From contig CAZUZD010000313.1 of the NCBI GenBank assembly GCA_964624465.1, forward strand, positions 1 to 7,041: a DNA stretch of 7,041 bases, in the 5' to 3' direction. Of this stretch, positions 1 through 6,455 are shown one piece after another. How positions within the stretch are numbered: position 1 is the first letter of the stretch; each line of letters begins with the position of its first letter. The position numbers and the translations under genes were made by a program. Source of the DNA: CAZUZD01 sp964624465 (GTDB lineage: Bacteria > Planctomycetota > Planctomycetia > Isosphaerales > Isosphaeraceae). The notes under the pieces are model-generated. The model was not told where the DNA came from. It saw only the letters and a list, made by a program, of their open reading frames with translations, and made no database searches.

Positions 1-185
1 CGAGTCCATCTCGCACCAGCACGGCAGCAAGTTGCCCGGGGCCGGCCGCGCCCCCACCAGGGCTCGGCCGGCCCGCCCGCTCGGCCGTTTCCAGGGCCGG
101 CGCCCGGTGGTAGCCTTGGGACGCGCCCGGCCCGGGGCGGCCTCACGGTCCCCGGCCCGGCCTCTCCCCGACGAGCGACCCGAGC

Positions 186-192
186 GAAAGGA
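186..192 (+). promoter_or_regulatory. Shine-Dalgarno site fixing the GTG start of the FAH gene
   Basis: GAAAGGA lies 10 bases before the GTG at 203. It is the reason for choosing this start over the ATG at 32, which would add 57 Arg/Pro-rich residues with no family resemblance. Confidence 0.7.
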
Positions 193-202
193 CCGACCCG
201 CC

Positions 203-1066
203 GTGCGACTGGTGACCGTGCAGACCGACCGGGGCCCGCGGGCCTGCGTCCAGGATGCCCAGGGCCGTTACGTGGACCTCCACGCGGCCGACCCCGGACT
301 GCCGGCCAGCGTCCGCGAGTGGCTCGCCCTGGGCGCCGAGGGCCGGCGAAAGACCGAGGCCGTGCTCGCCGCCGGCACCGCCACGGTCGTCTACGACCCG
401 GCCGCCGTCACGCTGCTGGCGCCGGTGCCCGACCCGCACAAGGTCATCTGCCTGGGCCTGAACTACCGCGACCACGCCCTCGAGACCGGCGCCGAGATCC
501 CCACCGAGCCGGTCGTCTTCAACAAGTTCCCCACCGCGATCATCGGCCCGGGGGCCACCATCGAGAAGCCGGTGGTGAGCGAGCAGGTCGACTACGAGGC
601 CGAGCTCGTCGTCGTGATCGGGCAGGGGGGCAAGCACATCCCCCGCGAGCGGGCCATGGAGCACGTCGGCGGCTACACCGTCGGCCACGACGTCTCGGCC
701 CGCGACTGGCAGATCGGCAAGCCGGGCAAGCAGTGGCTCGCCGGCAAGACCTTCGACACCTTCGCCCCCATCGGCCCGGCGCTCGTCACTCCCGACGAGG
801 TGCCCGACCCGCACGCCCTCGGCATCCGCCTGCGGCTCAACGGCAAGACCATGCAGGACTCGACCACCGCGCAGCTCATCTTCCGCATCGACGAGCTGAT
901 CGCGTACCTCTCGCAGATCGTCACGCTGGAGCCCGGCGACGTCATGTTCACCGGCACCCCGCCCGGCGTCGGCATGGCGCTCAAGCCCCCCGTCTGGCTC
1001 CAGAAGGGGGACGTCGTCGAGGTCGAGATCGACGGCCTGGGCGTGCTCCGCAACCCCGTCGGCTGA
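203..1066 (+). CDS. Fumarylacetoacetate hydrolase (FAH) family protein
   Basis: Predicted cytosolic metal-dependent enzyme of 287 aa. The family cleaves or decarboxylates 2-oxo acids such as fumarylacetoacetate, acylpyruvates and oxaloacetate, or hydrates 2-oxopent-4-enoate. The exact substrate cannot be read from the sequence. Residues 1-70 form the short N-terminal domain and the FAH fold follows. 'DPHKVICLGLNYRDHALE' spans about 77-94 and carries H91 and E94, spaced like the catalytic His-Glu pair of FAHD1. 'DYEAELVVVIG' gives likely metal ligands E132 and E134, and 'GHDVSARD' gives D163, again with FAHD1-like spacing. 'AGKTFDTFAPIGP' (about 180-192) and 'TGTPPGVG' (250-257) are family signatures. 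The reading frame is open to the left edge, but residues upstream of the GTG are low-complexity Arg/Pro/Ala. The GTG at 203 begins 'VRLVTVQ', the usual start of this family, and has a good ribosome-binding site. No pathway partner lies in the window. Family is confident; substrate unknown. Confidence 0.93.
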   Translation: MRLVTVQTDRGPRACVQDAQGRYVDLHAADPGLPASVREWLALGAEGRRKTEAVLAAGTATVVYDPAAVTLLAPVPDPHKVICLGLNYRDHALETGAEIPTEPVVFNKFPTAIIGPGATIEKPVVSEQVDYEAELVVVIGQGGKHIPRERAMEHVGGYTVGHDVSARDWQIGKPGKQWLAGKTFDTFAPIGPALVTPDEVPDPHALGIRLRLNGKTMQDSTTAQLIFRIDELIAYLSQIVTLEPGDVMFTGTPPGVGMALKPPVWLQKGDVVEVEIDGLGVLRNPVG

Positions 1067-1144
1067 GCCGCGCCGACCCACACGATTCACGCCCCACCCT
1101 CCCGCCGGCCCGTCGGCTTCGGACAAATGTCTGAAGAACGTCTG

Positions 1145-1178
1145 GCCGGCGGCTCTGCGCGCCGGCTATGATGCCGGC
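1145..1178. repeat. Three GCCGGC palindromes flanking a TATGAT hexamer
   Basis: GCCGGC occurs at 1145-1150, 1161-1166 and 1173-1178. The last two directly flank TATGAT (1167-1172), which matches five of six bases of a sigma-70 -10 box. The cluster lies in the 149-base gap before the first paralogue, and a start near 1179 would leave a leader of about 37 bases. No convincing -35 hexamer sits 16-18 bases upstream, because that stretch is GGCCGG. The outer copies could also pair as a stem (1145-1150 with 1161-1166). Because GCCGGC is common by chance in such GC-rich DNA, a promoter or operator role is only a suggestion. Confidence 0.35.
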
Positions 1179-1215
1179 CGGGGGGCACAATGGGGCGTCG
1201 GGCAGGGGGGCGAGC

Positions 1216-2625
1216 ATGGTCGCGTGGCGGCCCTGGCGGCGGCGGTCGTTGAGCCCGGCGGCGGAGCCAAAGCCGGAGGCCGCGCGGCGGTCGCGCGCCG
1301 CCGGCGAGGCGGGCGCCCTGGGCCGCGCGGTCGCCTGGCTGCTGGTCGCGACGAGCCTGGGCGTGCTGGGCGTGGTGGCCTGGAGCGCCTGGATGCTCCG
1401 CGGCCTGCCCGTGGTGCCCGAGCCGTTCGACCTCGACGCCCTGCGGGCCGTGCAGGTGCCCGACGACCGCAACGCGGCCGTCGTCTACCGCGAGGCGGCG
1501 GCGGCCTTCCCGGCGCTCGACATGCCGCCGTACAAGGTCAGCGGGGCGCTGGCCTGGCAGGTGTCCGACTGGGCCCGCGCCGAGCCGGGGTTGCAGCGGT
1601 ACGTGCTCGATCACCGCGACGGCCTCGACGCCTGGCTGGCCGGCGCCGACCGGCCCGAGTCGCTGGCGGTGTCGCTGGCGACGGCGACGCTGATCGGCCG
1701 GCAGGAGCACCTCGAATGGGTCGAGCGGCCGGCGCGGGTGGCCCTGCTGGAGGCGTCGCGGATCCAGGCCGAGGGGCCGGCGGATCCGGCGGCGGTCTGG
1801 CGGCTGGAGCGCGGGGCGCTGCGGGCGAGCCGGCACGTCGGCCAGCACGGCGGGGCCTATGAGCGCATGACCGGCTACGGGCTGCTGCGGCAGGCCCTGC
1901 CCACCATCAAGCTCTGGGCCGCCGACCCGGCCGTCGACGCCACACTGCTGCGGCAGGCCCTCGCCGACGCCCTGAGCCTGGAGGCCCTGACCCCGCCGGA
2001 CTCGGAGGCGCTGCGGGTCGATTACGTGCGGATCGCCAACGAGCTGGACGCCCCCGGGTACCGGGCGCGCCTGATCGCCCGGATGAACGCCAGCGCGGCG
2101 TGGGCGTCGCGGCTGCCGCTGGGCCCCGAGCTGATGATGGTCGGGGCCGTCGAGCCCGAGCGGAGCCGACGGCTGCTGCGGCTGCTCTACGGCCACTGGA
2201 TCCCCGGGATCGACCAGCCCGCGCTGCGGGGTACGTTGACGGCGCACATGCCGGGCGGCGTGTACCTGTTCGATCCCAAGGCCGGCCGCCCCGGCCCCGC
2301 GCGGCCGCTGGCGCGGTCGCGGGACCAGATCGATGCGCACGCCCGCTCGACCCTGCTGGCGCCGCGGTTCCTGGCCCTGGTGGCCGACCTGCTGCCGCTG
2401 CTGGAGGCCGACCGTCGGCTCCGCGCCGAGCTGATCGTGACCCTGGCCGGCGCCCTCTGGACCCGCGAGCGTGGGGGCCCGCCGCCGGCGCCCGAGGCGC
2501 TCGTCGGCCCGTACCTCGACCGGCTGCCGGAGGGGTTCGCGCCGCCGCCCGCCGCGACGGGCCCCGTCGCGAGCCCACCCTCGGCGACGTACCCTCTGCC
2601 CGCGAGGCCCGACCCGGAGTTCTGA
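1216..2625 (+). CDS. Membrane-anchored hypothetical protein, planctomycete-type (paralogue A)
   Basis: Predicted 469 aa protein of unknown function. The N-terminus is basic and Ala-rich (1-36), followed by one hydrophobic segment at about 38-60. The remaining roughly 400 residues are predicted to lie outside the cytoplasm if the positive-inside rule holds. No catalytic motif is recognised. It is clearly homologous to the next gene. Shared stretches include 'GLP...EPFD' at about 63-72, 'VP...NA..VY..AAAA' (81-96), 'LRASRH' (202-207), 'DP.VD..LLR.ALAD' (237-251), 'EPERS' (313-317) and a tail 'TRE.G.PP' near 416. That tail resembles the 'RDHGR.P..L..LVP.YLP.LP.DP' endings common in planctomycete hypothetical proteins (recalled, not searched). 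The ATG at 1216 follows a G-run (1205-1210) at 5-base spacing. The in-frame ATG at 1168 has no ribosome-binding site and overlaps the TATGAT hexamer, so it was not chosen. The gene is probably co-transcribed with the following one. Confidence 0.8.
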   Translation: MVAWRPWRRRSLSPAAEPKPEAARRSRAAGEAGALGRAVAWLLVATSLGVLGVVAWSAWMLRGLPVVPEPFDLDALRAVQVPDDRNAAVVYREAAAAFPALDMPPYKVSGALAWQVSDWARAEPGLQRYVLDHRDGLDAWLAGADRPESLAVSLATATLIGRQEHLEWVERPARVALLEASRIQAEGPADPAAVWRLERGALRASRHVGQHGGAYERMTGYGLLRQALPTIKLWAADPAVDATLLRQALADALSLEALTPPDSEALRVDYVRIANELDAPGYRARLIARMNASAAWASRLPLGPELMMVGAVEPERSRRLLRLLYGHWIPGIDQPALRGTLTAHMPGGVYLFDPKAGRPGPARPLARSRDQIDAHARSTLLAPRFLALVADLLPLLEADRRLRAELIVTLAGALWTRERGGPPPAPEALVGPYLDRLPEGFAPPPAATGPVASPPSATYPLPARPDPEF

Positions 2626-2626
2626 C

Positions 2627-4027
2627 GTGAGCCGCCCCACTCCCGACCCGCGACCCCCGGCCGCCGGCACCCGCCCCCGACTGCCGGCGCCCTGGCGCTG
2701 GCTGCTGGCCCCCTTGACGGCGCTGGAGCGGACCCGGGGCTGGCGCCGCCTGCTGCTGCTCGGGTTCGAGCTGCTGATGCTCGGCCTGCTGCTCCTGTTC
2801 GCCTGGCGGGCGACGAGCCTGATCGGGCTGCCCGATATCGGCGAGCCGTTCGACGTGGCGGCCGTGGCTCGGGCGGCGGCGGTGCCGCCCGAGGCCAACG
2901 CGATGCCCGTCTACGAGCGGGCCGCGGCGGCGCTGCGACCCACCAACCGGCCCGAGTACCGGGTGGACGACACGAAGGTCTGGAAGGAGTCGGACTGGGG
3001 CGCCGCGGACCCGGTCGTGCGCCGCTGGGTCGACGACAACGCCGGGGCGCTGGCGCTCTGGCTGGAGGGTTCCGGACGCCCCGACGCGGCGCTGGAGGAC
3101 CCGACGACCCGCACCGACAGCCTGCCGACGCAGCGGCTCCTCGGCGACCTGACCGAGTTCGGCCGCCTGGCCCGGCTGGCCGCGTCGCGGCGGCTGGCCG
3201 AGGCGAACGACCCGGCCGGGGCCTGGGCGCTGTATCGCGGGGTGCTCCGCGCCAGCCGGCACGCGGGCCGGAACCAGGGGTGGTGGGGCCGGTATCGAGG
3301 GCTCGAACTGATGCAGATGGTGACGGCCCCGATCGAGTCCTGGGCCGACGACCCCCGGGTGGACGCGGCCCTGCTCCGACGGGCGCTGGCCGACGTGCGG
3401 GCCGTGCAGGCGCTGTCGGCGCCGGCGTCGATGACCCTGCGGTGCGACTCTCTGAGCCTCCGCAACCTGCTCGATCAGTGGGGCGGCCGGCTCGGGGAGC
3501 GGCCCGCGAACGTCGCCGGGGTCCCGGTCCCGTCGGCGCTGACGCGGGCGGTGATGTTCCTGTCCCGCGAGCCCGAGCGCTCGCAGCGCGCCGCGCGGCT
3601 GTACTTCGCCCGCTGGCTGGCCGAATGCGACAAGTTGCCGGCCGAGCGGGCGGGGATCGACCCGCCCCCGGGCCCGGGGAGCTTCATCGAGATCATGCGG
3701 GTCGGGCCCGACGCCCCGGCCGCCGTCCGCGCCCTCGATGAGCCGACGCTCCGCGCCTGGATCGCCTCCTGCCCGTTGCTGGGCGGGTGGCTGGGCACCG
3801 GCCTGAACCTGCCGCCGGTCTCGATGATCCAGCCGATCCTGGACCGCGACCGCCGCGGGCTCGACGTGCTGCTGATCCACCTGGCCGAGGCCCTGTACAC
3901 CCGCGAGCACGGCGCCCCGCCGAAGTTTCTCGGCGACCTGATCGGCCCCGACCTGCCGAGCCTGCCCCCGGAGTACGACGCCACCGAGCCGCCCGAGAAC
4001 GTCGTGCTGCCCACGGGCAAGCCCTGA
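2627..4027 (+). CDS. Membrane-anchored hypothetical protein, planctomycete-type (paralogue B)
   Basis: Predicted 466 aa protein, a diverged tandem paralogue of the preceding gene. Function is unknown. A Pro/Arg-rich N-terminus (1-40) precedes a strongly hydrophobic Leu-rich segment at about 41-60. The large C-terminal part aligns with paralogue A along its whole length: 'GLPDIGEPFD' (68-77), 'NAMPVYERAAAAL' (91-103), 'LRASRH' (207-212), 'DPRVDAALLRRALAD' (242-256), 'EPERS' (315-319) and 'TREHGAPP' (425-432). The GTG at 2627 starts one base after the TGA of paralogue A. GGAG at 2616-2619, inside the upstream coding sequence, serves it at 7-base spacing, so translation is probably coupled. The frame is also open upstream of this GTG, but that stretch is Arg-rich shadow sequence. 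The gene ends 60 bases before the inverted-repeat element. Anchoring and orthology to A are well supported; any biochemical role is not. Confidence 0.8.
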   Translation: MSRPTPDPRPPAAGTRPRLPAPWRWLLAPLTALERTRGWRRLLLLGFELLMLGLLLLFAWRATSLIGLPDIGEPFDVAAVARAAAVPPEANAMPVYERAAAALRPTNRPEYRVDDTKVWKESDWGAADPVVRRWVDDNAGALALWLEGSGRPDAALEDPTTRTDSLPTQRLLGDLTEFGRLARLAASRRLAEANDPAGAWALYRGVLRASRHAGRNQGWWGRYRGLELMQMVTAPIESWADDPRVDAALLRRALADVRAVQALSAPASMTLRCDSLSLRNLLDQWGGRLGERPANVAGVPVPSALTRAVMFLSREPERSQRAARLYFARWLAECDKLPAERAGIDPPPGPGSFIEIMRVGPDAPAAVRALDEPTLRAWIASCPLLGGWLGTGLNLPPVSMIQPILDRDRRGLDVLLIHLAEALYTREHGAPPKFLGDLIGPDLPSLPPEYDATEPPENVVLPTGKP

Positions 4028-4397
4028 GCGCCCGCCGCGGCTCGCCCTGCCCGCCGAAGTCCAGGCACCCCGGAACTCCTCGGCTCTCGTAGGTCGGATG
4101 AGCGGAGCGAAATCCGACGGTCTTGGAGGCACTTGCCTGTCGGCCAGCCGATCCGGCTCCTGCGGCGGGTTTGCAGCCGGCCCTGGCCCCAGCCCGTCGG
4201 ATTTCGCTCCGCTCATCCGACCTACGGGAGGGGAACCACCGGGGTGCCCGGATTCGTCCTCGGAGCCCGGATCCTCCCGGCGCCGGCCTGTGATCCGGCG
4301 TGCCGTGGCCGGGGCGTCCGCGTGGCGACGCCGACGATGCGGGGGCATCCGCAACGTGACCACGCCCCACCGGCCGCGCGTCCCGGCCGGGGGAGGC
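4028..4397. other. Convergent intergenic region with hairpins; no gene seen
   Basis: This stretch lies between the plus-strand paralogue pair and the minus-strand kinase. Its centre is the REP-like doublet annotated separately. On the kinase side there are three further inverted repeats: GATGC/GCATC (4336-4340 and 4345-4349, 4-base loop), GGCGTC/GACGCC (4313-4318 and 4327-4332, 8-base loop) and CCGGATC/GATCCGG (4267-4273 and 4292-4298). Any of these could help end kinase transcripts, but none is followed by a T-run in either direction, so no intrinsic terminator is claimed. No protein-coding potential is recognised. Confidence 0.6.
4088..4226. repeat. REP-type doublet: perfect 33-bp inverted repeat, REPIN/BIME-like
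   Basis: Arm 4088-4120 is the exact reverse complement of 4194-4226, with a 73-base spacer between them (4121-4193). Each arm is itself a palindrome, for example GTCGGAT (4093-4099) pairing with ATCCGAC (4112-4118) around a 12-base loop. Short stems also occur in the spacer, such as AGCCG/CGGCT at 4146-4150 and 4154-4158. Arms of the form GTAGGTCGGAT...AATCCGAC resemble a REP-like palindrome seen dispersed in many bacterial genomes and often linked to RAYT transposases (IS200/IS605-like TnpA relatives). That link is from memory and was not searched. Inverted doublets of this kind are the mobile unit called REPIN. The position between convergent gene ends is typical. No transposase is in the window, so any mobilising enzyme would act in trans. 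It could also serve as a bidirectional transcription barrier or protect mRNA 3' ends. Confidence 0.85.
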
Positions 4398-5276
4398 TCA
4401 GGCGGCGCCCTGGCGGCCGGACTCGGCGGCGGCGGCGGGGCAGGCGGGCAGCCGCAGGGTGAAGCTGGCGCCCTGGCCGGGGCGGCTCTCGACGCGGAGC
4501 CGGCCGCGGTGGCTCTCGACGATGTCGCGGCACACGGGCAGGCCCAGGCCCGTGCCCCCCATGCCGGTGGCGTCGGGGCCGGTCTTGGTGGTGAAGAACG
4601 GCTCGAAGATGTGCGGCAGCGCCTCGGGCGGGATCCCGCTGCCGGTGTCGCTGACCCGCACCTCGGCCCAGCGCCCGGTGGTGTCCAGGCCGACGGTCAC
4701 GGTGAGCTGGCCCCCCTCGGCCATCGCCTGGCGGGCGTTGATGACCAGGTTCAGGAGCACCTGCTGCACCTGTGCCGGGTTCACCCGCGCGTGCGGCCGG
4801 CCCTCGGCCTTCACCTCGACGCTGATCCGGTGCTTCTGGAGGTCCTTGGCCGTGAGGAACAGGACCTCCTCGACGAGCCGGTTCAGGTCGGTCGGGTCGC
4901 GGCGGTCGGCGCGGGGCCGGGCCAGGCCGAGCACGCCGTTGGCGATGGCCCCGGCGCGCTGCGAGCCCTCGAGGATCTTCTCGAAGGCCCGGCGGCGGAA
5001 CTCGGGGTCGGGGTTGCGCAGGCCCAGCTTGGCGTAGTTGAGGATCGGCGTGAGCGCGTTGTTCAGCTCGTGCACGATCGAGCCGGCCAGCACGCCCAGG
5101 CTGCTGATCCGTTGGAGCTCGACGACCTGCCGCCGCAGGGTCTCCAGCTCGGCCCGCTCGGCCGCCGTCAGCGGCGCCACCGCCACCGCCACCGCGGTCG
5201 GCGTGGGGCGGCCGGCGCCCCGGGCGGAGGGGGCGGAACCGGGGTTCGCAGGCTTGTCGGTCGGGGACACGGCCAT
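4398..5276 (-). CDS. Soluble sensor histidine kinase, NtrB-like (HisKA plus HATPase_c)
   Basis: Predicted 292 aa cytosolic two-component kinase that would autophosphorylate on His and pass the phosphate to a response regulator. Residues 1-36 are Ala/Pro-rich and probably disordered. Residues 37-58 look like a short helical or coiled-coil linker. The H-box 'SIVHELNNALTPILNY' places the phospho-acceptor at H69, and E70 and N73 fit the HExxN motif of kinases that also dephosphorylate their partner. The ATP-binding domain has the N-box 'LLNLVINARQAM' (N180), G1 'DTGSGIP' (210-216), F-box 'FEPFFTTK' (224-231) and G2 'GGTGLGLP' (240-247). All key residues are present. There is no membrane segment and no recognisable PAS, GAF or HAMP domain, so the signal may come through a partner protein or the N-terminal segment. 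No response regulator is adjacent, making it an orphan within this window. The ATG start is supported by GAGGGAG upstream. Confidence 0.95.
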   Translation of the reverse strand: MAVSPTDKPANPGSAPSARGAGRPTPTAVAVAVAPLTAAERAELETLRRQVVELQRISSLGVLAGSIVHELNNALTPILNYAKLGLRNPDPEFRRRAFEKILEGSQRAGAIANGVLGLARPRADRRDPTDLNRLVEEVLFLTAKDLQKHRISVEVKAEGRPHARVNPAQVQQVLLNLVINARQAMAEGGQLTVTVGLDTTGRWAEVRVSDTGSGIPPEALPHIFEPFFTTKTGPDATGMGGTGLGLPVCRDIVESHRGRLRVESRPGQGASFTLRLPACPAAAAESGRQGAA

Positions 5277-5686
5277 CGTCCGTCCACTCCCTCGGCTCGA
5301 TCGGTGCGACCGCGAAAACCCGCGGTGACCTGAACCCCTATCGGTCGCCGGCGGCGTGCGGATTCACTCGCCGGGCCCGGTTGTCGGATTCCCCCGTTAA
5401 GGCGGGCGAACTGCACCGATTGCCGGCGCCCGGGATGCCGCGCGCATCGCCGCAACCCCGGCGCTCCCGGGCCCTTCGGCGCCCGGGGCCGGCCCCCGGA
5501 CCGGGGGATCGGCGAAGCCCGCCCGGCGCGGCGAGGTGGGGGGACCTGGCGCCCCCATCGGTCCGGGCAAGGCGCGTCGATCCTGGCCACGGCGCGAGGC
5601 CCGTCAACGCACACCGCCGGGCGGAGCCTGGGGGCCCCGTCCGGCGGCGGTCGTGTGGGTCGCGAGTCGGCCGTCAGGCCCGGCGA
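5277..5686. other. Intergenic region: kinase leader and palindrome-rich downstream flank of the small exported protein
   Basis: No protein, tRNA or rRNA is recognised in these 410 bases. The kinase-proximal part (5277-5420) is less GC-rich and would have to hold the kinase promoter, but I see no convincing -35/-10 pair. The distal part contains GC palindromes, including CCCGGG at 5466-5471 with CCCGGG at 5482-5487, and CCCCCGG/CCGGGGG around A5500 (5493-5507). These lie downstream of the minus-strand gene ending at 5687 and could act as transcript ends, but no T-runs follow. Open frames crossing the region are Arg/Pro-rich shadows. Confidence 0.5.
5287..5293 (-). promoter_or_regulatory. Shine-Dalgarno site of the histidine kinase gene
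   Basis: On the minus strand GAGGGAG precedes the ATG (5276-5274) by 10 bases. It supports this start. A small hairpin, ACCGCG/CGCGGT (5309-5314 and 5321-5326, 6-base loop), lies just upstream in the leader. Confidence 0.55.
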
Positions 5687-6232
5687 TCAGCCGCCCTGGC
5701 GCTGGTGGAAGAACAGCCGGGGGAACGGCCAGACGCCGGGGCCGGGCACCAGCGGGTCGAGGTCGTAGATCGGCACCGCGCTGCCGCCGGCGTAGTAGCC
5801 GCCGACGGGCCGCCAGGGGTGCACGATGTTGCCGACGGCGCGGTGCTCGACCGGCTCGCAGCAGGGGCCGGCCGTGCTGCCGCCGCAGGTGCCGCGGAAG
5901 TACGGGTTGTAGCTGGCCACGCACTGGTTCTTGTACTTCAGGCCGTACAGGCCGCCGGTGAACGGCGAGTTCGGGTGGGTGGGGCCGTGGTGGTCGCCCC
6001 AGCGAGTGCCGTAGAACGAGTCGCGGTCGGGGTCCGGCGGCAGGGTCGGCATGATCGCCGCCTGGCGGGTGAGCAGACCGCTGCGCTGGTCCTCGGAGGG
6101 CAGATAGGGCTGGTTGTTGCCCCGCACGCCGAAGACCTGGGCCTGCACCGGCGCCGGGGCCAGCGCGGCCAGGCCGATCAGGGCGGGAACCAGCAGGACA
6201 ATTCGCTCGATCGAGCGGGGCAGGCGGGCCAT
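5687..6232 (-). CDS. Small exported Cys-containing hypothetical protein
   Basis: Predicted 181 aa secreted protein that I do not recognise beyond its general planctomycete style. A clear Sec signal peptide covers residues 1-31: positively charged start (R3, R6, R10), hydrophobic core 'IVLLVPALIGLAALA' (11-25), and a signal peptidase I site after 'VQA' (31), giving a mature protein starting Gln-Val-Phe-Gly. The mature part is rich in Gly, Pro, Tyr and Trp. It has exactly four Cys, at 104, 116, 124 and 125 in 'KNQC', 'GTCGG' and 'PCCEP', which could form two disulfides or a metal site. No transmembrane helix or lipobox follows the signal. The ATG at 6232 has an excellent ribosome-binding site. 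An upstream in-frame ATG ('MGEGVLDMARL') would place that site inside the coding sequence and was rejected. It lies downstream of another Cys/Gly/Pro-rich gene on the same strand, which suggests related envelope or surface roles. Confidence 0.8.
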   Translation of the reverse strand: MARLPRSIERIVLLVPALIGLAALAPAPVQAQVFGVRGNNQPYLPSEDQRSGLLTRQAAIMPTLPPDPDRDSFYGTRWGDHHGPTHPNSPFTGGLYGLKYKNQCVASYNPYFRGTCGGSTAGPCCEPVEHRAVGNIVHPWRPVGGYYAGGSAVPIYDLDPLVPGPGVWPFPRLFFHQRQGG

Positions 6233-6240
6233 GTCGAGGA

Positions 6241-6247
6241 CTCCTTC
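6241..6247 (-). promoter_or_regulatory. Strong Shine-Dalgarno site fixing the start of the exported protein gene
   Basis: On the minus strand GAAGGAG sits 8 bases before the ATG at 6232. It is the best ribosome-binding site in the window and decides between the in-frame ATG codons here. The choice also leaves a complete signal peptide at the N-terminus. Confidence 0.8.
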
Positions 6248-6286
6248 ACCCATGGGCCAGTCGGACGCGAGTCGGGTCGAGGCAGG

Positions 6287-6338
6287 GGCCAGGGACCGTC
6301 GGGACGCTCCGCGTCCGGGATGCGGCCGGTCCCTGGCC
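6287..6338. repeat. Nested stem-loop: 12-bp perfect outer stem with inner hairpin
   Basis: GGCCAGGGACCG (6287-6298) pairs perfectly with CGGTCCCTGGCC (6327-6338). The enclosed 28 bases contain a second stem, GGACGC (6302-6307) with GCGTCC (6311-6316), closed by a 3-base loop. It lies 55-106 bases upstream of the minus-strand start at 6232, within a transcript if the two minus-strand genes are co-transcribed. It has no T-run, so a leader RNA structure, a processing site or a factor-dependent terminator are all possible. Confidence 0.6.
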
Positions 6339-6403
6339 GGGAGCCGGGCGTCGCGGGGGGCGATCCATTGGGAGGACCGCGTCGCGACGGCCGGCGGAGT
6401 CGG

Positions 6404-6455
6404 CCCGACCGGGGTCAGCCGGTCGGGTCGCGTGGCCCCTCGTCGGGGAGGGGCC
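6404..6455. repeat. Two adjacent hairpins downstream of the minus-strand partial gene
   Basis: CCCGACCGG (6404-6412) pairs perfectly with CCGGTCGGG (6419-6427) around a 6-base loop. GGCCCCT (6434-6440) pairs with AGGGGCC (6449-6455) around an 8-base loop. On the minus strand they begin about 63 bases after the TGA of the partial gene ending at 6519. They could form its transcript 3' end, but neither is followed by a T-run. Confidence 0.5.

Noticed and set aside
1..10. Possible start of a minus-strand gene reading leftward (ATG at 10-8)
   Set aside because: Only three codons would be visible and no convincing ribosome-binding site precedes it.
32..202. N-terminal extension of the FAH enzyme from the ATG at 32
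   Set aside because: The added residues are low-complexity and outside the family's normal length. The GTG at 203 has a good Shine-Dalgarno site and begins with the typical family N-terminus.
1168..1215. Earlier ATG start (1168) for the first paralogue
   Set aside because: It has no Shine-Dalgarno site and would add 16 Gly-rich residues. The ATG at 1216 follows a G-run at suitable spacing.
1087..2898. 603-codon open frame on the minus strand, antisense to the first paralogue
   Set aside because: The product is Arg/Gln/Pro/Gly-rich with no domain, and it mirrors the real gene's codon pattern. Long antisense frames are expected in very GC-rich DNA.
1907..4363. 818-codon open frame on the minus strand, antisense to both paralogues and across the inverted repeat
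   Set aside because: The product is low-complexity Arg/Ala/Gly/Pro, runs through the REP-like repeat, and opposes two genes supported by homology to each other.
4028..4397. CRISPR array, attachment site or transposase remnant near the inverted repeat
   Set aside because: There are only two arms, in inverted orientation, with no regular spacers, no target-site duplication that I can see and no transposase-like coding sequence.
4098..5333. 411-codon plus-strand frame opposite the histidine kinase
   Set aside because: It begins inside the inverted-repeat arm and is a shadow of the kinase, whose catalytic motifs are unmistakable on the other strand.
5466..5507. GC palindromes downstream of the exported protein gene as an intrinsic terminator
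   Set aside because: Stems are possible, but no T-run follows in either direction, and short GC palindromes are common by chance here.
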